DNA of 64,000 bases from Hyphomicrobiales bacterium (GTDB lineage: Bacteria > Pseudomonadota > Alphaproteobacteria > Rhizobiales > Rhizobiaceae). Positions 17,711-26,073 of this stretch are shown piece by piece. Both the position numbers and the translations under genes were made by a program. The notes below the pieces were generated by a model, which did no database searches, was not told the DNA's origin, and saw nothing but the letters and a program-made list of their open reading frames with translations. Position 1 is the stretch's first letter. Every line of letters starts with the position of its first letter. The stretch covers positions 145,209 to 209,208 of the forward strand of contig UCHV01000018.1 of the NCBI GenBank assembly GCA_900472395.1, read 5' to 3'.

Positions 17711-17884
17711 TTTCGGCCGCCGACTGGTGCGGCCTTGCCACACGACAAGGCCGCGAAAGGGTGATAAAACCTGAAGGCTGCAGGACGCCAGGCGATTTGC
17801 AGCCATACTTCTGGACGTTTATATACGACGCCTGACACATGTAGAGACATGGACGCGCACATGCCGTCCCTTTGACGGCACCCC

Positions 17885-20608
17885 ATGGAAAAGAGTCTTC
17901 TCCGTTATATCTGGAGACATACCCGACGGCAGCAGCTGTTCATCCTGGCCATCGTGGCGGCATCCATGGTGCCGTATTTCCTTGCGTTCGATCTGCCCAA
18001 GCAGATCATCAACGGCCCGATCCAGGGCGGCGGTTTCGAAAGCGAAGGCGCCACGCAAGCCTATATGGATTTTACCGTCACGTTGCCGTGGGTCGGAACG
18101 ATCTTTCAGTTCGATGGCATCCCGCTCGATCGTCTGGAAACACTGGGGGCTCTTTCTGCCGTCTTCCTGCTTCTGGTGATCATCAACGGCCTCTTCAAAT
18201 ATTACATCAATACCTACAAGGGGCGGCTTGGCGAACGCCTCCTGCGCCGCATCCGTTACCAGCTGGTCGATCGCATTCTGCGGTTTCCGCCCAGCTACCT
18301 CAAGAAGGTCCATGCCGCCGAAGTATCAAGCATGGTCAAGGACGAGGTCGAGCCGTTCGGTGGGTTTACCGGTGATGCCTTCGTGCAGCCGGCCATGCTG
18401 GGCGGTCAGGCCATCGCGGCGCTCTTCTTCATCATGGTGCAGAATTTCTGGCTCGGCATGATCGCCGCCACCATGGTGGCCATTCAGGTCGGCATCATCC
18501 CGAAGATGCGCCACCGGTTGATCGAACTCGGCCGCCAGCGCCAGGTCACGGCGCGTCATTTTGCCGGCAAGGTCAGCGATATCGTCGAAGGTATCGGCAC
18601 GATCCACGCTTTCGATACATCGAATTACGAACGTGCTGACATTTCTCATCGTCTCGGCCACATCTACAAGATCCGTTACGACCTCTATCAGTGGAAATTC
18701 CTCGTCAAGTTCGTGAACAACTTCCTGTCGCAGCTGACGCCATTTCTTTTTTATTCGATCGGCGGTTACCTGACCCTGCGCGGCAATCTTGACGTCGGTC
18801 AGCTGATTGCGGTCATCAACGCCTACAAGGATCTTCCCGGACCGCTGAAGGAATTGATCGATTGGGATCAGGCGCGGCAGGACGTGCAGGTAAAATACGA
18901 GCAGGTTCTCGAAGAATTCGAGGCGCCGACTTTCATTCCGCCAACCGTCCATACGCTGGCGCCGAAATCGGACGACAAGTCCCTCTCTCCGCTTGCCGCC
19001 GTTAATGTGACGATCGAGGATCAGAGCGGGGCGCGTGTTGCCGAAGGCGTGTCCGTCCGGTTTGAACGGGGTGAAACGGTTGCCATCATCGACAATGCCG
19101 GCGGCGGGGCCGAGGCGCTGGCGGAAGCGTTCGGTCGTGTAGTCTGGCCGGTCATCGGCAAGATCACGCTGCAGGAGACGGATCTGCTCGAGCTGCCGGA
19201 ATCGGTGTCGGGCCGGGCGATCTCCTATTCGGGAGCTGACAGCTATTTCTTTCACGGCAGCCTGAAGGACAACCTTCTTTACGGGCTGAAACACGCACCG
19301 ACATCCACCGTTACCTATAGCGGCCGCGAGGCGACGCAGCGGCGGTGGGAAATGCACGAGGCCCGTATGGCGGGCAATGCGGATTTCGACATTCATGCGG
19401 AGTGGCTGGATCGCGGTACGACATCGGTCCGTAATGGCCAGAAGGATGACCTGAAGAACTCGCTTCTTTCGGCGCTGGATGCGGTGCAGCTGACCTCGGA
19501 TATCATGGATCTGGCGCTTCATTCGACCTTCGATCCGGAGGTCCATACGGAGCTTGCCGCCCGCATCGTCGATATGCGCCACGCCTTGCGCTCCACGCTT
19601 GCGGCAAAGGGCCTGTCGCATCTGGTCGTCTATTTCGAACCGGATCGTTACAATATCGAGGCGAGCGTCGGCGAGAACCTGTTGTTCGGCACGATGAAGC
19701 AGGGCGCCAGCAACGAAAACTCGCTGCTCGACAGCGATTATTTCTACGATGTGCTGCGCTCGGCCGCCTTGCTGGAACCGCTTTTCGACATGGGTACGGC
19801 AATTGCCGAAAACCTGGTCGATATTTTTGGCAGCCTGCCGGAAGATCATCCTTTCTTTCAGCAGATGATCACGCTCAGCGCAGATGAAATCGACGTCTAC
19901 GAACAGCTGCTGCTGCGCTTCAAGGACCGACCGGCGGGTGTTCGGCCCAACCGCGACGAATTGCGTTCGATGATCCGGCTGAGCTTCAACTATGTGGAGC
20001 TGCGTTATCGTTTCGGCCTTCTTACGCCGGAACTGTCGGAAAAAATCGTTAAGGCGCGCGATCTTCTTCACGACAAGCTGCCGGAACATCTCTCCGGTCT
20101 GATCGAGCGTTACGACCCGCACCGTTATATCGCGCTGGCCAGCCTGCGCGAAAACATACTCTTTGGAAAACTTTCGCACCGTATCGCCGACGCCGGCGAT
20201 CAGATCCGCGCCGTAGCCTCGGGCGTCATGCACGAGAAGGATCTCTACGCCAGCTTCCTCGGAGTAGGGCTCGAATTCGACATCGGGGCGGGCGGAAGAC
20301 GCCTGACGCTGGTGCAGCGACAGAAGCTCAATGTGGCCCGTTCACTCATCCGCCGGTCCGACTTTTACATCTTCAACAGGGCGCTTCCCGGCCTCGATCG
20401 ACGCGTTCAAAGCGAGATCGTTAAAAACGTAGTGGATTTTCTAAAGGAACAGGATCATGATCCTGCGATTATATGGGTACTATCCAACACTTCCCTTGCC
20501 CGAATGTTCGGACGGGTCGTGGTGTTCGACAGAGGCTCGATCGCAGATGATGGAACATTCGAGACTCTTGAGCAGGAAAGTGGTATATTCAAGTCGCTGG
20601 TAGCCTAG
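17885..20608 (+). CDS. Degenerate ABC-exporter-like membrane protein with no intact ATPase motifs
   Basis: A 907-residue, uninterrupted frame. Residues 1-340 form an ABC exporter type membrane domain (hydrophobic helices near 17-36, 90-112, 170-205 and 275-300). The ATPase-like part is badly degenerate. The Walker A position reads DNAGGGAEAL (about 402-411) with no lysine, the signature position reads LTLVQRQKLNVARS (about 805-818), the Walker B reads FYIFNRA without Asp-Glu, and the H-loop reads VLSNTSLA with Asn for His. About 330 extra residues lie between the Q-loop-like segment and the signature. The Q-loop-like motif occurs three times: GSLKDNLLYG (about 458), ASVGENLLFG (about 593) and ASLRENILFG (about 752). 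It probably cannot hydrolyse ATP; a sensor or scaffold role is possible. A cyclic-nucleotide-binding gene follows 39 bases later. Confidence 0.85.
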   Translation: MEKSLLRYIWRHTRRQQLFILAIVAASMVPYFLAFDLPKQIINGPIQGGGFESEGATQAYMDFTVTLPWVGTIFQFDGIPLDRLETLGALSAVFLLLVIINGLFKYYINTYKGRLGERLLRRIRYQLVDRILRFPPSYLKKVHAAEVSSMVKDEVEPFGGFTGDAFVQPAMLGGQAIAALFFIMVQNFWLGMIAATMVAIQVGIIPKMRHRLIELGRQRQVTARHFAGKVSDIVEGIGTIHAFDTSNYERADISHRLGHIYKIRYDLYQWKFLVKFVNNFLSQLTPFLFYSIGGYLTLRGNLDVGQLIAVINAYKDLPGPLKELIDWDQARQDVQVKYEQVLEEFEAPTFIPPTVHTLAPKSDDKSLSPLAAVNVTIEDQSGARVAEGVSVRFERGETVAIIDNAGGGAEALAEAFGRVVWPVIGKITLQETDLLELPESVSGRAISYSGADSYFFHGSLKDNLLYGLKHAPTSTVTYSGREATQRRWEMHEARMAGNADFDIHAEWLDRGTTSVRNGQKDDLKNSLLSALDAVQLTSDIMDLALHSTFDPEVHTELAARIVDMRHALRSTLAAKGLSHLVVYFEPDRYNIEASVGENLLFGTMKQGASNENSLLDSDYFYDVLRSAALLEPLFDMGTAIAENLVDIFGSLPEDHPFFQQMITLSADEIDVYEQLLLRFKDRPAGVRPNRDELRSMIRLSFNYVELRYRFGLLTPELSEKIVKARDLLHDKLPEHLSGLIERYDPHRYIALASLRENILFGKLSHRIADAGDQIRAVASGVMHEKDLYASFLGVGLEFDIGAGGRRLTLVQRQKLNVARSLIRRSDFYIFNRALPGLDRRVQSEIVKNVVDFLKEQDHDPAIIWVLSNTSLARMFGRVVVFDRGSIADDGTFETLEQESGIFKSLVA

Positions 20609-20647
20609 GAGAGGGCTATCAAGCACAGCTGAACGGTGGTGACGACG

Positions 20648-21109
20648 ATGTTACTGAGGGAAGAAGTACAGCTTTTGCGCCGGATACCTTACTTTGCGAA
20701 GGTGGACCCGTGCCGTCTTAAGCTGTTGGCTTTTGCGTCCAGCAGGGTCAGTTACGAGGCCAATCAGGAACTTTTTCACCAAGGCGATGCCGGCGACTGT
20801 GCTTATGTCCTTCTCGACGGAAGCGCTGACATCCTCATGGAAGCGCCGGACGGCGAAGTGAAGATCGGCGAAGTCACCGGTGACTGCATTGTCGGCGAAG
20901 TATGCCTTCTCTGCGATGGTGTCCGCACCGCAACTGTTCGCACCACAACCCCTGTCGAAGCGTTGAAGATCTGCAAGGATGCTTTTGCCAAGGTGCTGAT
21001 CGATCCCGGCGTCACGCGCGAGGTTACCCGCGCCTTTGCCGAACAGCTGCATCGCACGACCAGCGAACTCGATCGTACGCGTGTCGGCCAACGCCAGTTG
21101 GTCAACTGA
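20648..21109 (+). CDS. Cyclic-nucleotide-binding domain protein without a DNA-binding domain
   Basis: A 153-residue protein made almost entirely of one cNMP-binding (CRP-like) beta-roll. It shows the usual NQELFHQGDAGDCAYVLLDG entry and a phosphate-binding-cassette-like segment DCIVGEVCLLCDGVRTATVR. There is no C-terminal helix-turn-helix; about 30 residues of helix end the protein. ATG 20648 is preferred, with in-frame GTG codons at 20636 and 20639. It sits 39 bases after the degenerate ABC gene on the same strand, so the two are probably co-transcribed and may form one complex. The ligand (cAMP or other) cannot be told from the sequence. It is convergent with the methyltransferase gene, 3 bases apart. 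Confidence 0.8.
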   Translation: MLLREEVQLLRRIPYFAKVDPCRLKLLAFASSRVSYEANQELFHQGDAGDCAYVLLDGSADILMEAPDGEVKIGEVTGDCIVGEVCLLCDGVRTATVRTTTPVEALKICKDAFAKVLIDPGVTREVTRAFAEQLHRTTSELDRTRVGQRQLVN

Positions 21110-21112
21110 CGT

Positions 21113-21595
21113 TCACGCCGTCCTGCGGTAATAGAAATAACGGCCTTCTTCCACGCTCGGCAGGCGAGGCAAAGCTTCCAGCTTGGCATGCTTCAATGGA
21201 AGGCCGCTGACCGCGACGCCGCCTTCCGCCAGCATTCCCACCACCATGTCCGGCAGCCATCGCAGCGTTATCGCATCCTTGTCCGGATATCCGGTGCCGA
21301 TGTCGGCATGAACCAAAGCCGCATTCTTGCCGACGAAAGCCTGTCCGGTTTCGTTGATCTCACCCTCGATGAAATCGCCGGGCGCAGGTGAAAGCGTCTT
21401 GTGGGCCGCAAACTGCCGGTCAAAGGCGACGATGCGGCGATCTGCAAAGTTTTCGCGCAGGTGGCTGTATGTGCGACCATTGCCAAGTCCCACTTCAAGT
21501 ACTGCACCCTCCGGCAGATCCATCTCGTCACGAATGTGATTGAGGATGTCGCGCTGCGCCGACATGCGATTGATAAAGCTGTCGAGTCGGCTCAT
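21113..21595 (-). CDS. Small class I SAM-dependent methyltransferase
   Basis: A 160-residue protein with a Rossmann-fold methyltransferase core: motif I AVLEVGLGNGRTYSHL (about residues 30-45), then IVAFDRQFAA as the acidic second strand. It resembles the short Methyltransf_17-type SAM methyltransferases found in rhizobia. No membrane segment. It is followed (9 bases upstream on the same strand) by the nucleotide-sugar dehydrogenase gene, so the two form a pair. The substrate is unknown; a sugar or glycan precursor would fit the neighbours but is inference. Confidence 0.75.
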   Translation of the reverse strand: MSRLDSFINRMSAQRDILNHIRDEMDLPEGAVLEVGLGNGRTYSHLRENFADRRIVAFDRQFAAHKTLSPAPGDFIEGEINETGQAFVGKNAALVHADIGTGYPDKDAITLRWLPDMVVGMLAEGGVAVSGLPLKHAKLEALPRLPSVEEGRYFYYRRTA

Positions 21596-21604
21596 GAAAA
21601 TTCC

Positions 21605-22942
21605 TCAGGCTTTGACGATGTTGTCGGCACTGATGGTGCGACGGGCGAAGACATTGCGCGTATCGATGATCAGCGGCGCCCAGTCGGCGAGCGACCGGTA
21701 ATCCACATCGTCATGATCGGTGGCAATCAGTACGGCATCGAAACTGCGGATTTCAGCCTCGGTCCAGTCTATCGACTTGCGGCCGCGCAGGTGTCCGTAT
21801 TCACGGGTCTGCGGAATTTCCGGCACGAAGGGGTCGTAATAGGAAAACTCGCCGCCACGCTCGAGAATGATTTCCATCAGCTTCAGCGAGGGACTTTCGC
21901 GGATATCCGGCACGTTCTTTTTGTAGGCCAGGCCCAGGATCAGGATTTTCGAACGGCTGAGCGCCTTGCCGGACTTGATGTCCAGAGTTTCGGCAAGCCG
22001 GGTAATGACATGGCGCGGCATGGCGGTGTTGATTTCGCCGGCAAGCTCGATGAACCGGGTCGGCTGGTCGTATTCGCGCGATTTCCAGGTCAGGTAAAAC
22101 GGGTCGATGGGAATGCAGTGCCCGCCAAGCCCGGGGCCGGGGTAAAACGGCATGTAGCCGAACGGTTTTGTCTTGGCCGCATCGATCACTTCCCAGACGT
22201 CGATCCCCATGGCTTCGTAGACGACCTTCAATTCGTTCACGAGCGCGATGTTGACGGCGCGAAAGATGTTTTCGGTCAGTTTTACCGCTTCGGCCGTCGC
22301 ATTCGAGGATACCGGTACGACCGTTTTGACGACTGCACCATAAAAGGCCTGCATCATCTGCGTTGCCGCTTCGCCATCGCCCGCCACGATTTTGGGAATG
22401 GTTGAGGTTTCGAATTCCCGGTTGCCCGGATCTTCCCGCTCGGGCGAATAACCGATGAAGAAATCTACACCCGAACGCAGGCCGGATTTTTCGAGGATCG
22501 GCTTCATGACCTCATCGGTGGTGCCAGGATAGGTGGTGGATTCCAGGACGATCAGCTGGCCTGGCCGCAGGGTTTCCGCGATCTTCTCGCAAGTCTTTTC
22601 AACGTAGGACAGATCGGGATCGCGGTGATGCGTCAGCGGCGTCGGCACACAGATCGCAATCACGTCACAGTCGCGCAGGCGTGAAAAATCGGTGGTTGCG
22701 GAAAAACGGCCCGCGGCAGTTTCGCCAGCCAGAATATGATCCGGCACCGCCTCGATGTAACTCTTGCCCGCCTCAATCGCCACCATCTTCGATGGATCGA
22801 TATCGAAGCCGGTGACGGTATAGCCGGCGCGCGCCGTGGTAAGCGCCAGGGGCAGCCCGACATAACCGAGACCGATAACACCGGCGTGGGCGGATTTGGA
22901 TTGAATGGCGGCAAGAAGGGTGGAGGAGGGGGTGCTGGTCAC
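21605..22942 (-). CDS. Nucleotide-sugar dehydrogenase (UDP-HexNAc/UDP-glucose dehydrogenase family)
   Basis: An NAD-dependent 6-dehydrogenase of about 445 residues in the UDP-Glc/UDP-ManNAc dehydrogenase family. It has the N-terminal Rossmann motif AGVIGLGYVGLPLA, the ESTTYPGTTDE segment, the active-site cysteine region GPGLGGHCIPIDPFYL, and the C-terminal ILGLAYKKNVPDIRESPS motif. The GGHCIPIDPFYL form is typical of WecC/TviB-type enzymes, which oxidise UDP-HexNAc to uronic acids, rather than of UDP-glucose dehydrogenase. The start is uncertain: GTG at 22942 gives the family's normal N-terminus, while the frame stays open to 23050. It supplies an acidic sugar donor, presumably for the surrounding glycosyltransferases. 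Confidence 0.88.
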   Translation of the reverse strand: MTSTPSSTLLAAIQSKSAHAGVIGLGYVGLPLALTTARAGYTVTGFDIDPSKMVAIEAGKSYIEAVPDHILAGETAAGRFSATTDFSRLRDCDVIAICVPTPLTHHRDPDLSYVEKTCEKIAETLRPGQLIVLESTTYPGTTDEVMKPILEKSGLRSGVDFFIGYSPEREDPGNREFETSTIPKIVAGDGEAATQMMQAFYGAVVKTVVPVSSNATAEAVKLTENIFRAVNIALVNELKVVYEAMGIDVWEVIDAAKTKPFGYMPFYPGPGLGGHCIPIDPFYLTWKSREYDQPTRFIELAGEINTAMPRHVITRLAETLDIKSGKALSRSKILILGLAYKKNVPDIRESPSLKLMEIILERGGEFSYYDPFVPEIPQTREYGHLRGRKSIDWTEAEIRSFDAVLIATDHDDVDYRSLADWAPLIIDTRNVFARRTISADNIVKA

Positions 22943-23097
22943 GTCGAAGAACCTGTATTTCTTTGCCCTCAGTTGAGTGCGAAGGGCCGAACTGTCAAGT
23001 GATGGTGTGTCGCAGGCCGGTTCCGTGTCACCCGCATCACATCTCATCACGGCAAATCCGCTTGCCTGTCGCTTGGCCGGCCGTTTAAGCAGTTACC

Positions 23098-24186
23098 ATG
23101 AAAATCGCCTTCCATGCGCCTTTGAAATCGCCCAACCATCCGGTGCCGTCTGGAGACCGATTGATGGCGCGCCTGTTGATGGAAGTCTTGCGGCGTTGTG
23201 GTCACACGGTCGAGATCGCATCGGAGTTTCGCGTCTTTTCAGCGGTACCGGGTGCGCTTGCCGGCTTGCAGCAGCAGGCTGATCTTGAAATTACAAGGCT
23301 CGAATCCGCTTGGCAGACGGGTGGCCGGCCGGATCTGTGGTTCTGCTACCACCCCTATTACAAGTCGCCCGACCTGCTGGGCCCCATGCTTTGCCAAAGG
23401 CATGGCGTTGCTTATGTCACGGCGGAAGCCTCATATTCCAGGCGCCGAAACGGTGAGGGTTGGCAGGACCATCAGGCGCTGCTGGCCGATGCGCTGAAAA
23501 TGGCGGCAGTCAATATCAGCCTCACCCAGCGCGATCTCGACGGCATTTTTCAGAGCGTGCCGGATGCCGTTTTGGAGCCATTGTCGCCTTTCATCGATAC
23601 GGCACGCTTTGCTGACCTCACGCCGCAACCGCGACCGCATCACCTCGTGACCGTCGCGATGATGCGTCCTGGCGACAAGATGAGCAGTTATGCCGCGCTT
23701 GCCGCCGCTCTGCAGCGCCTTGATGATCTGCCCTGGACCTTGTCCATCGTCGGCGATGGACCTTCGCGTGGAGGGGTGGAAAACCTGTTTGCCGGGTTCG
23801 GATCGGACCGCATCGTCTGGCATGGACAGCTGGATGCGCAAGACGTGACCGAAGTGCTTGGCAGGAGCGCGGTCTATGTCTGGCCCGGCCATGGTGAAGC
23901 CTATGGTTTGGCCTATCTGGAAGCACAGGCGGCAGGTCTGCCGGTAGTGGCCGAAAAGATTGCCGGCGTGCCGGAAGTGGTCATCGACGGCCGTACCGGA
24001 TATCTGACGCCGCCCGGCGATACGCAGGCGTTTTCTGCCGCCATCCGCAAGCTGATGATTCACGTGGATCATCGTGATTCGATGGCCAGATCCGCAAGAT
24101 GGTTCGTTCTGGAAGAACGCTCGCTTGATCGCGCTGCCGTCAGGCTCGACACGATTTTGAAGACCCATCTGGAAAGATCACGATGA
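23098..24186 (+). CDS. GT4-family glycosyltransferase
   Basis: A 362-residue GT-B fold retaining glycosyltransferase. The C-terminal domain contains WPGHGEAYGLAYLEAQAAG, the EX7E donor-binding motif (about residues 263-281), followed by GVPEVVIDGRTGYLTPPGD, a hallmark of GT4. The N-terminal domain begins MKIAFHAPLKSPNHPVPSGD, typical of acceptor domains of this family. Cytoplasmic. Its stop overlaps the start of the deacetylase gene (ATGA), so both act in the same pathway. The donor and acceptor sugars cannot be deduced. Confidence 0.88.
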   Translation: MKIAFHAPLKSPNHPVPSGDRLMARLLMEVLRRCGHTVEIASEFRVFSAVPGALAGLQQQADLEITRLESAWQTGGRPDLWFCYHPYYKSPDLLGPMLCQRHGVAYVTAEASYSRRRNGEGWQDHQALLADALKMAAVNISLTQRDLDGIFQSVPDAVLEPLSPFIDTARFADLTPQPRPHHLVTVAMMRPGDKMSSYAALAAALQRLDDLPWTLSIVGDGPSRGGVENLFAGFGSDRIVWHGQLDAQDVTEVLGRSAVYVWPGHGEAYGLAYLEAQAAGLPVVAEKIAGVPEVVIDGRTGYLTPPGDTQAFSAAIRKLMIHVDHRDSMARSARWFVLEERSLDRAAVRLDTILKTHLERSR

Positions 24187-24932
24187 CCGAACGTTTGCTG
24201 ATCGAGGCGCTGGACCGGCTGGCTGCGCATGGCAAGCACGTAACCTTCTGGTTACGTGACGACGACTGCGTTGAACCAACCGCAGCGCTCGATACCTTTC
24301 TGGCAACCGCAGGTGGGCATCATATCCCCGCCACGCTCGCTGTCATCCCCGGCCGCACCGGCGCATCGCTTGTCCGGCGTCTGGAAACGGAAAGGGATGT
24401 TCTCATCGCCGTGCATGGCTGGTCGCATGAAAATCACGGGCCGCAGGGTGTCAAAAAGCGTGAACTCGGCCTCGACCGTCCGATCGAGACCATCCGGGAC
24501 GAATTGCGCCAGGGTTTCGAGCTTTTGGCCGGGTGGTACGGAAAACGATTTTTACCGATGCTCGTGCCGCCTTGGAACCGCATCGATGCGGCCGTAACCG
24601 CGTTGCTTCCGGCGCTTGGTTATGATGCGCTTTCGACTTTCGGCCCGGAAAAGCCGGGGCCGCTCAAAATGCTCAATACCCATGTCGACGTCATCGATTG
24701 GCATGGCACGCGCGGCGGTCGTGATGCCGATACGATGTTTGCGGAAGCCGCGGCCCTTTGCATCTCGGGTGGTGTGATCGGGGTGTTGACGCATCATCTC
24801 GTGCACGATGGTGCCGTCACGGATTTTCTGGAGCGCCTGTTTGGCATCACCGCAAAACATCCCGGCTGCCGCTGGCGGTCTGCTGCGGATATTCTTTCCT
24901 CACCAGCTTTTCCAGCCGATCAGAAAACCTGA
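24183..24932 (+). CDS. Polysaccharide deacetylase (NodB-like) family protein
   Basis: A 249-residue protein with a carbohydrate esterase 4-like barrel. The start has FWLRDDDCVEPTAALD (about residues 22-37), equivalent to the metal-binding aspartate strand, and AVHGWSHENHG near residue 80 supplies the HxxxH metal ligands. A late VLTHHLVHDG segment matches the C-terminal histidine motif. There is no signal peptide, so it seems to be cytoplasmic, unusual for a polymer deacetylase but consistent with action on a lipid-linked or nucleotide sugar intermediate. It overlaps the upstream GT4 gene by 4 bases. Its last 33 bases overlap the 3' end of the convergent DXD glycosyltransferase gene. Confidence 0.85.
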   Translation: MTERLLIEALDRLAAHGKHVTFWLRDDDCVEPTAALDTFLATAGGHHIPATLAVIPGRTGASLVRRLETERDVLIAVHGWSHENHGPQGVKKRELGLDRPIETIRDELRQGFELLAGWYGKRFLPMLVPPWNRIDAAVTALLPALGYDALSTFGPEKPGPLKMLNTHVDVIDWHGTRGGRDADTMFAEAAALCISGGVIGVLTHHLVHDGAVTDFLERLFGITAKHPGCRWRSAADILSSPAFPADQKT

Positions 24933-25865
24933 AGGCCCAGCCTTGTCGATAGCGTCCGAAACATCTTCCATCGGCGCTTGCTGGGCAAGGTTCGCAACAA
25001 CGAAACCGGCATCGGGCAGCGTCAACGCGCACATCCGCGCCAGAAGCGTGAAGATCACCGGTCCCGTCGCCCACCATGCCGGCGCACCCGGCAGTTCCGC
25101 CATCACGGCCGGCAAAGCATCAACGAGGATGCCGAACAGTGGATGTCCTGGCGGCGTGGCGATGAAGGAATTGGTCAGAAGCAGGCTGTCGGTTCCCAGA
25201 TTGCGCGGTGTCTGCTCGGCAAGCGCCGACAGACCCACAAGCGGCAGAAAGGCATCGAAACCGAAATCGGTTCGAGCCGGATACCAATCGCAATCGAGAT
25301 AGATACCGCCTTCACGGGCCAGGATCAGATAACGCGCCACATCGACGGCTCCCGGATAATCGCCTTCCTCGAGAAAGGTTCTGAAAACCGGGTTGTCGAA
25401 CACGCCGATTGCCCGGATATCGTCTTCCCGCCACAGACGATAATCGTAGCCCGTCGCTTGCGCATGTTTTTGCCATGCTGCCGTGCCGGGTGGAACAGGT
25501 TTCGATCCGATCCAGATCTGGTGAATTGTTCGCGGTGCCGGCTTTGCATTCAGCGCCGACATCTGGAGAAGCGCTGCCGCGTCGATACGAAAGTGCCGTG
25601 TCATCCGCTCAAGGTCGGGCACAAGATTGTATTGCAGGCCAATGCGGGCGACGACATCCCCCTCGGCCTTGGCGAGTTTCAGAAAGGCGGAGTGCAGCTT
25701 TCTCGGCATGCCGAGCACGGTCAACGGTCCGAGCATCTCCACCGACTGTGGCGTCAGGCCGGCGCGCAACGCGTCCAGGAGCGCCCGCGCCTCGCCGAAC
25801 CGCCTGTTTGCGATCAGGCTTCTGGCAGTCTGCAGGGCGGCTTTTTCGTTGCTTCCGGCGCTCAT
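24900..25865 (-). CDS. DXD-motif glycosyltransferase (OCH1/TcdB-type sugar-binding region)
   Basis: A protein of about 321 residues with a GT-A sugar-transfer core. IHQIWIGSKPVPPGTAAWQ (near residue 95), then DVARYLILAREGGIYLDCDW (near 185) with the DXD (DCD) metal-binding motif, fits the Gly_transf_sug family of capsule and toxin glycosyltransferases. The N-terminal 90 residues are helical and unassigned. The start at 25865 has GTGGAG upstream; an ATG at 25898 is the alternative without a good site. Cytoplasmic. It is divergent from the peptide ABC operon and convergent with the deacetylase. Donor sugar unknown. Confidence 0.82.
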   Translation of the reverse strand: MSAGSNEKAALQTARSLIANRRFGEARALLDALRAGLTPQSVEMLGPLTVLGMPRKLHSAFLKLAKAEGDVVARIGLQYNLVPDLERMTRHFRIDAAALLQMSALNAKPAPRTIHQIWIGSKPVPPGTAAWQKHAQATGYDYRLWREDDIRAIGVFDNPVFRTFLEEGDYPGAVDVARYLILAREGGIYLDCDWYPARTDFGFDAFLPLVGLSALAEQTPRNLGTDSLLLTNSFIATPPGHPLFGILVDALPAVMAELPGAPAWWATGPVIFTLLARMCALTLPDAGFVVANLAQQAPMEDVSDAIDKAGPSGFLIGWKSW

Positions 25866-25980
25866 CGGATCATGCTCCACTTGCCACCTCTCATTCATCT
25901 GCGGCTACGATGTTTTTCGCCTTGCGGTCAAACCCTTTCGCCGGGTCGGAACCATCTTGCGTTTTGCGATTTCTGTCACA

Positions 25981-26008
25981 TGGACAGAGCAATGTGGCGT
26001 GCTATAGG
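25981..26008 (+). promoter_or_regulatory. Putative promoter of the oligopeptide ABC/glycosyltransferase operon
   Basis: TGGACA (25981-25986) and TATAGG (26003-26008) are 16 bases apart in the 208-base gap before the GTG at 26074. A 17-base palindrome TCTGTC-ACATG-GACAGA (25972-25988) overlaps the -35 element and could be a repressor or activator site. Found by eye only. Confidence 0.4.
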
Positions 26009-26073
26009 CTAGAAAAGAACTGTCCGAACCGGCCGTCTTATAACGCCATGTTCAGGGGCATCAGGATGATCAA

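Noticed and set aside
17729..17754. GCGGCCTTG / CAAGGCCGC hairpin after htpG as a terminator
   Set aside because: A clean 9-base stem but no T-run on either strand, so a rho-independent terminator is not supported.
18326..20233. 635-codon open frame antisense to the pseudo-ABC gene
   Set aside because: Composition is typical of an antisense shadow of high-GC coding DNA (Arg/His-rich, no domains), whereas the sense frame carries membrane helices and ABC fold features.
17885..20608. Pseudo-ABC gene as a decayed pseudogene or sequencing error
   Set aside because: The frame is open for 907 codons with no stops or frameshifts, and the losses are spread over all motifs, which does not fit a single error.
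21401..22405. 334-codon frame antisense to the nucleotide-sugar dehydrogenase
   Set aside because: No motif and unlikely composition; the sense product has all dehydrogenase motifs.
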